From contig AUXH01000122.1 of assembly GCA_000482145.1 (NCBI GenBank), positions 1-38,573 on the forward strand: a DNA stretch of 38,573 nucleotides. Reading direction: 5' to 3'. The stretch comes from Strigomonas culicis. Its lineage: Eukaryota; Euglenozoa; Kinetoplastea; Trypanosomatida; Trypanosomatidae. Both the position numbers and the translations under genes were made by a program. Below are positions 24,483 to 33,162 of the stretch, one piece after another. The notes beneath the pieces were generated by a model. The model ran no database searches. It was not told where the DNA came from and saw only the letters and a list, made by a program, of their open reading frames with translations. Within the stretch, counting starts at the first letter, position 1, and each line of letters starts with the position of its first letter.

Positions 24483-26519
24483 TCACGCGTCGTGCTCGTA
24501 TTCGACGATACCGCCGACGATGGTCCAGACGACGTGCGGCTGCGCGGCTTTGGGCCACCAGCGCTCGTCGCGCCCCGGCACGAGCGGCGCCATCGCGCTC
24601 GTGTCCTGCAGATCGGCCGACCACACGCAGAGGTCCGCGTACTTGCCCGCCTCGACGGTGCCCACCACGTCCTCGAGGAAGGCGCCGTGCGCGCCCTCAT
24701 ACGTGAAGGCGCGGAGCGCCGTGTCCACGTCGAGCCGCTCCCGGGCGTTCCACACGTCGTGGTACCGCCGCGTGTGGGGCGCGGGCGCCGCGCCGGCGCC
24801 GGCGCCCTGCTCCGCGGCCAGCGCGGCCATCACGTCGGGCACGCGCAGCACGGCCGCGCGGAGGCCGTCCAGCAGGTCGGCTGGCGCCACGGGCCAGTCC
24901 GACCCGAAGTCGACCCGCACGCCGCGGTCCAGAAAGGTGCGCCACAGGTACGAGCGCTGCTGCCGCGCGTGGCCGAGCAGCGCCTCCACGTAGTCGCCGT
25001 CGAAGAGCAGGTGGCACGGCTGCATGGACGCGATGACGCCGTGCGCCGCCATGCGCGACACCTCCTTCTCGACCACCCCAATGTGCTGGCAGTGCTCCAC
25101 GCGCGGCCGCAGGAGACCCGCCGCCGTGCCGCCGCCGTCGGCGGCGGCCTCGCACAGCGCCTTGTTCACCATCGCCACCGCGCGGTCGCCGATGGCGTGC
25201 ACGACGATCTGCAGCCCGCGCTGCCGCACGGCGCCGACCGCGAGCCGCAGCTCCGCGCGCTGCGTCACGAGGAGGCCGCACCCGCACTGGGCGTGGTCGG
25301 GCAGCGCCGCCAGCACGGCGGCCAGCGCCGCGTCGTCGAGGTCGCTGTTGAGGTCGCCGTCCGTCAGCACGTCGTACCCGTACGGCCGGTTCATCGCCGC
25401 CGTGCGGGAGCCGAGCGCGCCGTCCGAGAAGAGCTTCACCGCGCCGAGGAAGAGAAAGCCGCCGCCCTCCTGCGGCGGCCGGCACGTGAAGCAGTGCGGC
25501 GCGGTCCAGCGGTCCGTGCGCTGCCGCTGCGCCGCCGCCGCCGCCACGGGCGCGTAGAACTCCTGCTGCAGCGCGTCCACCGTGTCGAGCGGCACGCCGT
25601 ACCGCAGGCGCAGCCGCAGCGCGCCGCGCGCCTCCGCGTCGCGCAGGAAGCGCAGCTCCGCCGCGTTGTCGAGGAACCGCGTCGACATCATGGTGAACAC
25701 CGTCGTGAAGCCGCGGCGCAGGTAGTAGTCGCTCGCGGCCTCCATCGCCAACTGCTGCTGCGCCGGCTGGTCCGCCGGGGGCCAGTACACGCGGATGGCG
25801 TTGATCGCGTTATCGCGCACGACGCCGTTCGGCAGCCCGTCGGCCCCGCGCTCAATGCGGCCGCCGTCGACCTCCGTCAGGAGCGCGGCCTCGCCGTCGG
25901 CGGTGCCGCGGAGGAGGTGGCACGCCGTCAGCGCCGCCGTGTTGAGCACGCAGCTGTGCACGTCCTTCCGGAAGAGCACGATGGGCACGGTGCGGTCCAC
26001 CGCGTCCAGCCACTCCTTCGTCGGCGCCTCGCCGAGCACCGCCTCGCTCCACCCGCCGCCGACCACCCAGCCCGTCCTGCCCGTGCGGTAGTAGTGCGCG
26101 TCCATGTAGGTCTGCAGGGTGCGGATGAACGCGCCCTTGCTGGTCGCGAAGTCCATCTCGGGCGACTGCAGCACGCGCCCGCCGTCGAGGAAGTGCGCGT
26201 GCGAGTCGACGAGGCCGGGGTACACCACGTAGCGGTGCTCGCAGTCCAGCGTGCGGGCGAAGGGCCGCCGGGCGCGGCCGCCGTCGACGCAGCTCAGAGT
26301 CTCCGGCGCGGTCTGCTGCGGCAGGTGTGACTCGTATTCTCTGTACTGGGCGAGCACCGCGTCCGTGCTGGCCACCAGCTGCACCTTCGCGTCCACAACA
26401 AGAACCGCGTTCACACCGGCAGGGTAGCTGCTAGGCTGCTCCGGCGCCATCGCGGAGGCACCCTTGTATATCGACTTCGCATTGATGATGGCTAATACGG
26501 ACACCACTCCTGGCATCAT
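24483..26519 (-). CDS. Amidohydrolase family 3 protein (YtcJ-like)
   Basis: This 678-aa protein shows the metal-ligand pattern of the amidohydrolase superfamily in order: HAH at 107-109 in PGLVDSHAHF, K362 in VKLFSDGALGSR (the carboxylated lysine position), H441 in VHAIGDRA, H476 in RVEHCQHI and D541 in FGSDWPV. The small flanking beta domain closes with GKYADLCVW near the C-terminus. Family members are metal-dependent hydrolases; the physiological substrate is generally unknown, so I name none. The first about 20 residues are mildly hydrophobic, a possible but weak membrane or targeting signal; a downstream start at MAPEQ (residue 24) is possible. It is the last gene before the tRNA cluster. 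Acceptor candidates are the CAG sites at 26549-26550 and 26563-26564. Confidence 0.92.
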   Translation of the reverse strand: MMPGVVSVLAIINAKSIYKGASAMAPEQPSSYPAGVNAVLVVDAKVQLVASTDAVLAQYREYESHLPQQTAPETLSCVDGGRARRPFARTLDCEHRYVVYPGLVDSHAHFLDGGRVLQSPEMDFATSKGAFIRTLQTYMDAHYYRTGRTGWVVGGGWSEAVLGEAPTKEWLDAVDRTVPIVLFRKDVHSCVLNTAALTACHLLRGTADGEAALLTEVDGGRIERGADGLPNGVVRDNAINAIRVYWPPADQPAQQQLAMEAASDYYLRRGFTTVFTMMSTRFLDNAAELRFLRDAEARGALRLRLRYGVPLDTVDALQQEFYAPVAAAAAQRQRTDRWTAPHCFTCRPPQEGGGFLFLGAVKLFSDGALGSRTAAMNRPYGYDVLTDGDLNSDLDDAALAAVLAALPDHAQCGCGLLVTQRAELRLAVGAVRQRGLQIVVHAIGDRAVAMVNKALCEAAADGGGTAAGLLRPRVEHCQHIGVVEKEVSRMAAHGVIASMQPCHLLFDGDYVEALLGHARQQRSYLWRTFLDRGVRVDFGSDWPVAPADLLDGLRAAVLRVPDVMAALAAEQGAGAGAAPAPHTRRYHDVWNARERLDVDTALRAFTYEGAHGAFLEDVVGTVEAGKYADLCVWSADLQDTSAMAPLVPGRDERWWPKAAQPHVVWTIVGGIVEYEHDA

Positions 26520-26809
26520 AAGTAAAACAAGATAGTTGGCGATAAGTACTGAAAGGAGGAAACTGAAAAAAAGTATGTGGGAATGCTAGGCACCCAATAA
26601 ACATGTCGAGGGAGAGAGAGAGAGAGAGAGAGAGACGAAGAGAAGGATCCATACGCTGTGGCAATTAGATAGCGCATATACATATATATATAGAGAGAGA
26701 GAGAGAAGGAAGGAAAGAAAAAAAAACTATCGGTGGACGCACGCCGGAGAAAACAAACAAACAAACAAACAAGGTGGATAGTTCGTCTTCTTCGTTTAAT
26801 GATGCTTAC
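26520..26809. other. Intergenic spacer with GA, TA and AAAC repeats
   Basis: GA repeats at 26612-26634 and 26692-26706, a TA stretch at 26677-26692 and an AAAC repeat at 26751-26771 lie between PEX1 and the amidohydrolase gene. On the sense strand the GA repeats are CT tracts suitable for trans-splicing. Confidence 0.6.
26612..26634. repeat. GA dinucleotide repeat
   Basis: About 11 GA units; CT on the transcribed sense strand, upstream of the amidohydrolase start. Confidence 0.9.
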
Positions 26810-29593
26810 TCACGCTGTGATTACTTTAGTTCCAGGCACGGGTGGCTGGGGTGTCTCGCCCTTCGAGAAGAGCTTGTGGATGCGCTCGTGCTTCGCGATG
26901 TCGGCCGGCGTCAGGGACGGCCGCGTTGTCGCCATGGCGGCCCGCACGTCCGCGACCGTGATGCGCTCCTCCTGCTGCCGCGCCGTCAGCGTGGCGGTCG
27001 TCTTCTGCTTGAGATAGTCGAGCGAGCCGGCCACCTTGTCCCGCGTCGTGCCCTCCCCCACGTCCGCGATGAGGAAGAGCGCCTCGCTCGCCTCGCTCGC
27101 CGCCGTCTCGTGGTCCCGGGCGGCCCGCGTCAGCTCCTCGACGATGCGCTGGCTCACGAGCGTGTTGGCCGTCGCGACGACGGCGGACAGGTCGGCCGGG
27201 GTCCACTGGTCCGTCTGCGCGGCGATCTGCGCCACGTCGGCCTCGGTGACGTCCGCCTCGACGTTGTCGAGCAGGAAGCGCAGGATGGCCGCGCGGTCGC
27301 GCTCCGTGGGCACCGGGCAGCATACCGCCTTGTCGAGCCGCCCCGGCCGCAGCAGCGCCGCGTCGATCAGGTCCGGACGGCTCGAGGCCGCGACGACGTA
27401 CACGTCCTTGCGCCCCTCGACGCCGTCCATGTAGCAGAGCAGCTGGTTCACGACGCGGTCCGTGACGCCCGAGTTGTCGGCGCCGCGCTGCGGGGCGACG
27501 GACTCGAACTCGTCGAAGAAGATGACGCACGGGGCGGCCGCCTGCGCGCGCTCGAAGATGTCGCGGATCTTCTGCTCGCTCTGCCCAATGTACTTGCCGA
27601 ACACCTCCGGGCCGTTCACGACGATGCAGTTGAGGTTCTGCGCGTTCACGATGCTCTCCACCACGAAGGTCTTGCCGCAGCCGGAGGGGCCGTAGAGCAG
27701 CAGGCCGCTGCGCGTCTTCAGCGGCAGCCGCGCGAAGAGCTGCGGGTGGTGCATGGGCAGCACAAGTGTGTCGTAGAGCACCTTTTTGGCCTCGACCAGC
27801 CCGCCAATGCTCTCCCACACGAGCTTCTCTCCCTTCAGAAACTTGATGCCCGCGTGGGCGATCGGCTTGTACCCCTCCGCGCACTGCGCCGCACACTCCT
27901 TCGCGGGAATCGTCCGTTTCTTTTGATAATACACATCCTTCACCCGATTGACAAAGTGGATCGTGTCGAACGCGGTGAAGTTCTCCATGAAGGACACGAC
28001 CCCCGCATGCTCCTCCGGCGCGAGCTGGGGCAGCAGCTGCTGGACGAGGGCCGTGCGCGTGACGCGCGTGAGCGGGCCCAGCGTTAGCTGCACGGGGAAC
28101 AGGTGGGCGCTGCGGAAGTACTCGTGCACCGCGTCGCGGTTCGCGCACGTGGCGAGCACGACGATGCCGGCCGCCCCCCCCACGAGCGCGACCGTGCGCC
28201 GGCTCATGCTCAGCAGCAGCTCCAGCTCCGCCTGCGTCTGGTCGGAGATGGACTGCGCCTGCCCCTCCGCCTGCGAGGGGGCGATCCGGTCGAAGTTGTC
28301 GAGGACGAGGACGGCGGGGGCGCACAGCAGGCACTCCTGCATGCATCGCTTGAGCTCCGGCAGCAGCGCCTTGCTCTCCACGCAGTCGACGTAGAGCGTG
28401 TGGGCCGCCACGGCGGACCGCTGCGCACGGCGAAGGACGCGCTGGACGACGGCGGTCTTGCCGTATCCCTTCGCCCCGCTGAAGAGGATGTTGTCGCCCT
28501 GCCCTCGCTCCAGCGCAAACTGCACGCGGGCCAGCAGCTCGCTCGGCACCGCTTCGTGCACGGCGTCGAGCTCCTCGAGCGTCGGTAAGGCCGCCTCCGG
28601 GACGTGCCCATCCGCACGGGTCGGCGCTCGGGTCGCGCCGCCCTCCCCGCGGTTGGCACTCGCCGTCACGGTCACCACGTCCTCCGGGCGCGGCAGCACG
28701 AGCATGTTGGTCGGCTGCAGCAGGCCATCGGCGTACACCCGCCCCCCGTGGAGCGCCTGGTCGATGCTCAGCTCATAGGCCACCACGTGCTCGCGCAGAA
28801 AGCTCGGGGACAGCGTGTCGCCCTCCAGGCGCGTCGCCTGCGCTTGGTCGAGGCCGCCGACGGTGGCGCCGTCCACCCAGTTGTACTGGGCCGCGGTCGC
28901 GGGGCTGGCGCGCAGCCGCAGGGGAGGGTCGGAGGCCCCCTCCCCTCTATCTGCCTCGCTCTCCTCGGCGTCGCGCTTGCGGTGCCCGGCGGGGACGGCG
29001 CGAACCACACCCCACAGCGCGTTCTGTCCCTTCGACGGCTCTACCCGGGCGCGCGTCGCGACGATAAAGAGCGTTCCTTCGAACATGGACACGCAGCCCT
29101 CCTCCACCACGGTGTCGCCGCACTCAATCTTGCCCACCTTCACCCTCGCGCGCATCCCTGGGAAGAGCTGCACGGTGATGGCCATGTGGGGGGCGACCAC
29201 CTGGATCTGACGCAGCAGCTGGTTCTCAATAAGACTGGCGTTGTGCTCCACCACCTCGCTCTCGTCCACGGTCAGCGGGTCCACAAAGACCCGGGTCGCC
29301 TGAGGGACGCCGCGCAGCGGCATGCACTGCACCATCTCGCCCTCCGCCAAGTGGAGATCCGCGACCATCGCGACGGAGAGAAAGAGCTTCCTTGCCTTTT
29401 GATGGGGTCGCTGCGTGAGGCAGCCGACATAGCACGTGCGTCCATCGGACCCGATGAGCTTCGCAGGCACCACCGGCGGAATGGTGGTGCCGAACATGGG
29501 CGCAAAGACATCCTTTATGAAGGATGAAGAAACGGTTGCAAAGCTGTCCGTCCTGGAGCTTTCCACAGAAACTTCTAAGTTATTCGTTAACAT
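26810..29593 (-). CDS. PEX1: Peroxin 1, AAA+ ATPase of peroxisome/glycosome import
   Basis: In this 927-aa protein the N-terminal domain carries the PEX1-specific motif FVDPLTVDESEVVE followed by LIENQLLRQIQVV (about 103-133). AAA domain D1 has Walker A GAKGYGKT (373-380) and a degenerate Walker B LVLDNFD (429-435). D2 has Walker A GPSGCGKT (635-642), Walker B IFFDEFE (691-697) and the second region of homology RPDLIDAALLRPGRLD (739-754). D2 carries the catalytic acids; an impaired D1 is usual for PEX1. With PEX6 it extracts the ubiquitinated PEX5 receptor from the membrane, here presumably glycosomal. The frame is open 50 codons upstream, but the first codon is GTG and that part crosses the splice tract. 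The ATG used (MLTNNLEV) lies 29 nt below the CTGAAAG acceptor. Confidence 0.93.
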   Translation of the reverse strand: MLTNNLEVSVESSRTDSFATVSSSFIKDVFAPMFGTTIPPVVPAKLIGSDGRTCYVGCLTQRPHQKARKLFLSVAMVADLHLAEGEMVQCMPLRGVPQATRVFVDPLTVDESEVVEHNASLIENQLLRQIQVVAPHMAITVQLFPGMRARVKVGKIECGDTVVEEGCVSMFEGTLFIVATRARVEPSKGQNALWGVVRAVPAGHRKRDAEESEADRGEGASDPPLRLRASPATAAQYNWVDGATVGGLDQAQATRLEGDTLSPSFLREHVVAYELSIDQALHGGRVYADGLLQPTNMLVLPRPEDVVTVTASANRGEGGATRAPTRADGHVPEAALPTLEELDAVHEAVPSELLARVQFALERGQGDNILFSGAKGYGKTAVVQRVLRRAQRSAVAAHTLYVDCVESKALLPELKRCMQECLLCAPAVLVLDNFDRIAPSQAEGQAQSISDQTQAELELLLSMSRRTVALVGGAAGIVVLATCANRDAVHEYFRSAHLFPVQLTLGPLTRVTRTALVQQLLPQLAPEEHAGVVSFMENFTAFDTIHFVNRVKDVYYQKKRTIPAKECAAQCAEGYKPIAHAGIKFLKGEKLVWESIGGLVEAKKVLYDTLVLPMHHPQLFARLPLKTRSGLLLYGPSGCGKTFVVESIVNAQNLNCIVVNGPEVFGKYIGQSEQKIRDIFERAQAAAPCVIFFDEFESVAPQRGADNSGVTDRVVNQLLCYMDGVEGRKDVYVVAASSRPDLIDAALLRPGRLDKAVCCPVPTERDRAAILRFLLDNVEADVTEADVAQIAAQTDQWTPADLSAVVATANTLVSQRIVEELTRAARDHETAASEASEALFLIADVGEGTTRDKVAGSLDYLKQKTTATLTARQQEERITVADVRAAMATTRPSLTPADIAKHERIHKLFSKGETPQPPVPGTKVITA

Positions 29594-29885
29594 GTGCGAC
29601 GAACGATTGAATATGTGTGTGCTTTCAGCAAAAGAGAGAGAATGTGTGAAAGAAAGAAAGAAATAGAGTAGAAGAGCCATCCCTCCTCCCTCCTCCCCGA
29701 AAGGGCAAGGAGATACGGCTGGACACAACACCTGCACATACACACAATGCTAATAATAGTGATCATAATAAATAAGACGAACACTTCTCAGCTCTTCTTC
29801 GGTTTCATTGTGTTAGTTCTACCCTTATGATACCAAACGTAATATACAGACATCGCATGCGTTACAAGTCGTCCATCAGTACGCC
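29594..29885. other. Intergenic spacer
   Basis: A sense-strand pyrimidine tract (plus 29631-29670, A/G-rich) precedes the AG at 29622-29623, the likely PEX1 acceptor. The rest shows nothing. Confidence 0.5.
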
Positions 29886-30854
29886 TTAGTCCTCCTGTGG
29901 AACAAAGCCCCAGCGCAGCAGCCAGTGCTCGGCGTCCACGAGCGTGGCCGCGCGGCGCGGGCTGTAGAGACGCGTGATCGTGTCCCCCGCGCGGATGTCA
30001 CGGATCGCGCGAAGGTGCGCGTGCGGCACGCCGTGGTCAATCCACCGTAAGCCGCACGCCCGGTTCTCCATCTCCGACGTCGCCACATGAAGCGATGCGT
30101 TTGGCGTAAAGCTGTGCTCGCACATATCAATAAACGGAAACAATGAAAGGCCTTGCTGGTCGTCCTCGATGGCTCTGGCCAACACAACGGAAAGGGCCCA
30201 CTGGGTGGACTTGGCTGCAAAGTGCGGCACGCTTTGCTCCAGCCGACGCGCGAGCCGCTGAAGCCGCGTCCACTCAACGCGCATCTCTGGGGACGTGAAG
30301 CTGTCCTTGGACAGAAACGGTGCGTTGCCGACCGCTTGCGCCGACAGCAGGTTGCCAGCGTACATGGAGTCCAGCTGGCGCTGCAGTGCCTGCGCACGAG
30401 GCCCGTCAACGAGATACTCCGTCTCTTCTGCGTCCGCGTTGTACATGTCATAAAGAAACTCAATATAGGGGCCAAGCGTGCTTCGCTTATCATGCAGCTG
30501 TCGAGCTACTGTCGCGGACAGTTCTTCCAGCGGGGCCCACCGTTCCGAGAAAGCACCGCGTGCATCGGCGGCGGCCGAAGCGGACAGGGAGAGGTGCGTG
30601 GGGACGCTCAGCAGAGTGCGGCCTGCCGGGATGGGGCGCGCCGCCACGAGCCTGCACGCCGCGGCGTCGCGCGCGGGTCTCATGTAGAGTCCGCCGTGGG
30701 CGACGGTGCCGCGCTGTGCTGCCCATCGACACAACGACCTAGCGCCCCGCACGCGGTGTGAGAAGAAATAGGGCCATACAAAAGTATAGGCTTCTTTGTT
30801 TTGACACACAATCCTCTTTCGTTTTCCCACATCGCTGATGTAGAATTCAATCAT
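29886..30854 (-). CDS. Divergent SET-domain (SETD/LSMT-like) protein
   Basis: In this 322-aa protein the SET fold is suggested by CRLVAARPIPAGRTLLSVP (67-85), SLFPFIDMCEHSFTPNASL (237-255) and AIRDIRAGDTITRLY (283-297), followed by WLLRWGFVP, the order seen in SETD3/SETD6/Rubisco-methyltransferase-like enzymes. The normally invariant Asn-His-Ser of the cofactor pocket reads Glu-His-Ser here, and the C-terminal LSMT substrate domain is missing, so methyltransferase activity is doubtful. The N-terminal 50 residues are basic/aromatic and could be a targeting segment. The start is the ATG (MIEFYISDVG) 20 nt below a textbook acceptor; the open frame above it begins at TTG and lies upstream of that acceptor. 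Confidence 0.78.
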   Translation of the reverse strand: MIEFYISDVGKRKRIVCQNKEAYTFVWPYFFSHRVRGARSLCRWAAQRGTVAHGGLYMRPARDAAACRLVAARPIPAGRTLLSVPTHLSLSASAAADARGAFSERWAPLEELSATVARQLHDKRSTLGPYIEFLYDMYNADAEETEYLVDGPRAQALQRQLDSMYAGNLLSAQAVGNAPFLSKDSFTSPEMRVEWTRLQRLARRLEQSVPHFAAKSTQWALSVVLARAIEDDQQGLSLFPFIDMCEHSFTPNASLHVATSEMENRACGLRWIDHGVPHAHLRAIRDIRAGDTITRLYSPRRAATLVDAEHWLLRWGFVPQED

Positions 30855-31274
30855 AATTGCCACATAGCGCAGCCTGTAAGAAAGAGGAATAGAAACAAGG
30901 GAGAAGAGAAACGCAGATACACACACACAGAAAAAAAAGACAGAGCGTTGCAATTCCTGGAATCTCTATCCCTAAACTACCGCACGCAAGCAAACCCTAT
31001 ACTCTCTCTTCATTCAGACGTGAAATACTTTTTTAATTGTTTTGTTTTCATTTAATAGTTGGTTCAATGAGAAATTGAAGGTAATAAAAGAATGGTGTTT
31101 TTAATGGTGATAGTAAGCCCGAAAGCCTAGAATAATGCCTTTTTCCATTAGTTTTTCTTATGAGAAACAGGACAAAACAAACAAACAAACGAACAAAAAA
31201 CAGACCCATGGAGTAAGCGAATATATTTTTCCACCCTTTCTGGCTCCATTTAGTCTCTTCTTGCGCTTTTTTTT
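30855..31274. other. Intergenic spacer
   Basis: It contains the SET gene acceptor at its left edge and the 3' flank of the first ZZ gene, with A/T-runs and an AAAC stretch near 31178-31200. No gene is seen. Confidence 0.5.
30874..30905 (-). promoter_or_regulatory. Strong trans-splice acceptor of the SET gene
   Basis: The minus strand reads TTCTATTCCTCTTTCTTACAG, with the AG at 30874-30875, 20 nt before the ATG. The leader contains a 4-codon upstream frame (ATG TGG CAA TTA TGA) whose stop overlaps the main start codon. Confidence 0.65.
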
Positions 31275-31961
31275 TTATACGCCCTTCACCGTGCCACAAG
31301 AGCCCTTGTTGGCGAAGGAGACGTCCGCCCCGTGAGAGCCGTGGGTGTGCCACTCCTCGGTCAGAATGTGCTTGTCGCACAAGTCGTAATCCTCACACGC
31401 GTTGCAGTGGAAGAAGGCGGGTTCGCCACATACGTTGCACGAATAGGTAATGGGTTGAAGCGTATCCACTGTGTGGGGCATCACGTTCACAATGCTTGGG
31501 AATCCTTCCGTTGTCTGAACCATGATGCTCATGTCGGCAAAGGTGTGGGGTTCCTCTCCCTTCTTGTGAACCCCGTCGGCAAGGAGGAGGCAGTCGAAGC
31601 ACAGGTCGCAGTCCGGACACACGGTGCAGTGGTACCAATCGCCCGGGTAGACACACCGGCCACAGTTATCGCAGTAGTTCTCATGTAGTGATGTACAATC
31701 TTGCACGGCGGAGGTCGTAATGAAAATGTACTTCAGTTGCCGGATCCTTCCACCCCGCGCGTCACGCTCCACCACGCACGGACGCGTGCCGGAGGGTTCA
31801 GCACACTTCTCGCTGAAGTACTGCTCACCAGCCTCGCGCGCATCGGACGAATCCAACACGGGATCTGTGTGTTGCGTCGACGGGCACTTTGGGAAGGATT
31901 CAAAGTCGTCCTCCAGTCCCTCCGGTTCCTCAGTACGCACTTCGTTCTCCATCTTGGACAT
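31275..31961 (-). CDS. Double ZZ zinc-finger protein, copy 1 (no coiled coil)
   Basis: In this 228-aa protein the ZZ-type finger spans about 97-141: CDNC, then GDWYHCTVCPDCDLCFDC and a closing His pair. The second finger spans about 175-210: CNVCG, FHCNACEDYDLCDKH and WHTHGSH, where the last CxxC is CxxH. ZZ fingers bind two zinc ions and usually mediate protein contacts, for example with histone tails or SUMO. The N-terminus (CPSTQHTDPV... and TRPCVVER) is homologous to that of copy 3, but the coiled coil of copies 2 and 3 (about 70 residues) is absent. It is transcribed last in the three-gene array. The function is unknown; the fingers are clear. Confidence 0.85.
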   Translation of the reverse strand: MSKMENEVRTEEPEGLEDDFESFPKCPSTQHTDPVLDSSDAREAGEQYFSEKCAEPSGTRPCVVERDARGGRIRQLKYIFITTSAVQDCTSLHENYCDNCGRCVYPGDWYHCTVCPDCDLCFDCLLLADGVHKKGEEPHTFADMSIMVQTTEGFPSIVNVMPHTVDTLQPITYSCNVCGEPAFFHCNACEDYDLCDKHILTEEWHTHGSHGADVSFANKGSCGTVKGV

Positions 31962-32454
31962 TTTTTTCTTTGCAGCGGATTGTGTGAAGGTGTGCTTTTG
32001 TTGTTCGTTCTTATTGAGAGAAATATTGTGCGTATGTGTATGTGTTTAGGAAGATGTGGGAAGCAGAAAGTGCGTGATGGTACAGCAAAGGTAAACGAAA
32101 AACAGCAAAGCCATACAAGCCAATAAGTAAAGTAGCATTTGTCGCTCATCATGTGAAAACACCACAGAGCGCCATTGCAGCAAAACACTTCGCTGTAATG
32201 CATAAAAACATGTATACCGTGATATAAAAAAAGTCAACATGTGTGCCAGTACACTGTCGGTGCAAAAAAAAAAAAGAATAGTATTATTAAATAATTGGAT
32301 AAGATAGTTTAAAAAAAAAACCGTTTTTGATAGAAGACGAATGCAAAAGTTATATATTAGACATCAAATGATTTATGTATCCCGTACCATATGGTCGGAG
32401 TACACTGCTTTAAACGTGATCGCGTATCACGTGACTGCTGATCGCCAACGTTAC
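31962..32454. other. Spacer between ZZ copies 1 and 2 (duplicated flanks)
   Basis: The part next to copy 1 (31962-32240) resembles the 5' flanks of copies 2 and 3. The part next to copy 2 (32360-32454) resembles the 3' flank of copy 3. On the minus strand ATGCATTACAG followed by CGAAGTG (plus near 32190) is a likely acceptor, giving a leader of about 230 nt. Confidence 0.6.
32380..32443 (-). promoter_or_regulatory. Conserved 3'-flank element, ZZ copy 2
   Basis: The block CCGTACCATATGGTCGG, then GTACA, GATCGC, TATCACGTG and a GCTG-TCG end is shared with 34115-34173 downstream of copy 3. Conservation outside the coding region suggests either recent duplication or a retained 3' UTR signal. Confidence 0.55.
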
Positions 32455-33162
32455 TTAATGCCCCCTTGTATCTTTAAGGAAGACAAGGTTGGCGAATGTT
32501 ACTTCCGTGCCGTGAGGGGCGTGGGTGTGCCATGCCTCGGTCAGAATATGCTTGTCGCACAGATTGTAATCCTCACACGCGTTGCATTGGAAGAAGGCAG
32601 TATCGCCACATTCATTGCATATACACTTTTTGTCGCGTAATAGTTCAGGACTGTACGTTTTCTTGTGAAATATTTTTGGAAAACCCTCCGGTGTCTGAAC
32701 CATGACGTACATGTCAGAAAATGTATGAGGTGGCCCCTTCTCGTTGTGACGACCGTCGGCAAGTAGGAGGCAGTCCGAGCACAGGTCGCAGTCCGGGCAC
32801 ACATTGCAGCGGTACCAATCGCCCGGGTAGATATACTTGAAGCAATTGTCGCAGCTATGGGAGGCCAACATGGTTGACAGATTAAGCACACAGGGCGTGA
32901 TTGATATGGAGTGCAGCTCCATCGGATTCACACTTTGGGCAGAGCACGTGTCAAAGACGTTACCCTTGACGGGTTCATTTGCACGTGACATGACGACACT
33001 CTGTCCATACAGTTCCTCCTTGAGGTGGTGGATTTCAGATTCTAAGTCCTCGTTCCGCTTGGCAGTGGCAGCAGCAGACGTTCTCATGCGCGTCAGCTCC
33101 TCCCTGCTAGCCTCTCCACACTCCGACGTGTCGTTGGGCTTTGCGTTGTCTTTTTTTGACAT
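32455..33162 (-). CDS. Double ZZ zinc-finger protein, copy 2 (coiled coil, short N-terminus)
   Basis: In this 235-aa protein residues 20-55 form a heptad-rich coiled coil (REELTRMRTS... and EDLESEIHHLKEEL). The first ZZ finger follows at about 104-147 (CDNC, GDWYRCNVCPDCDLCSDC, HTF) and the second at about 180-217 (CICNECG, FQCNACEDYNLCDKH, WHTHAPH). Compared with copy 3, roughly the first 75 residues are missing, while the linker (VNPMELHSISIT) is shared. All zinc ligands appear intact. It lies between copies 3 and 1 in the same orientation. The start ATG is in the context GCCAATG. Confidence 0.85.
   Translation of the reverse strand: MSKKDNAKPNDTSECGEASREELTRMRTSAAATAKRNEDLESEIHHLKEELYGQSVVMSRANEPVKGNVFDTCSAQSVNPMELHSISITPCVLNLSTMLASHSCDNCFKYIYPGDWYRCNVCPDCDLCSDCLLLADGRHNEKGPPHTFSDMYVMVQTPEGFPKIFHKKTYSPELLRDKKCICNECGDTAFFQCNACEDYNLCDKHILTEAWHTHAPHGTEVTFANLVFLKDTRGH

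Noticed and set aside
24123..26330. Plus-strand open frame of 735 codons opposite the amidohydrolase gene
   Set aside because: It starts inside tRNA-Pro, overlaps a gene with all metal ligands in place, and its translation is Arg/Val/His-rich low complexity. It is an antisense artefact of high GC.
26774..28087. Plus-strand open frame of 437 codons opposite PEX1
   Set aside because: Shadow of the AAA domain D2 coding strand; no domain and wrong direction.
29594..29743. 50-codon upstream extension of PEX1, including a hydrophobic stretch like a signal peptide
   Set aside because: It starts at GTG. The hydrophobic residues come from the pyrimidine splice tract, and a peroxin of the cytosolic AAA type needs no signal peptide.
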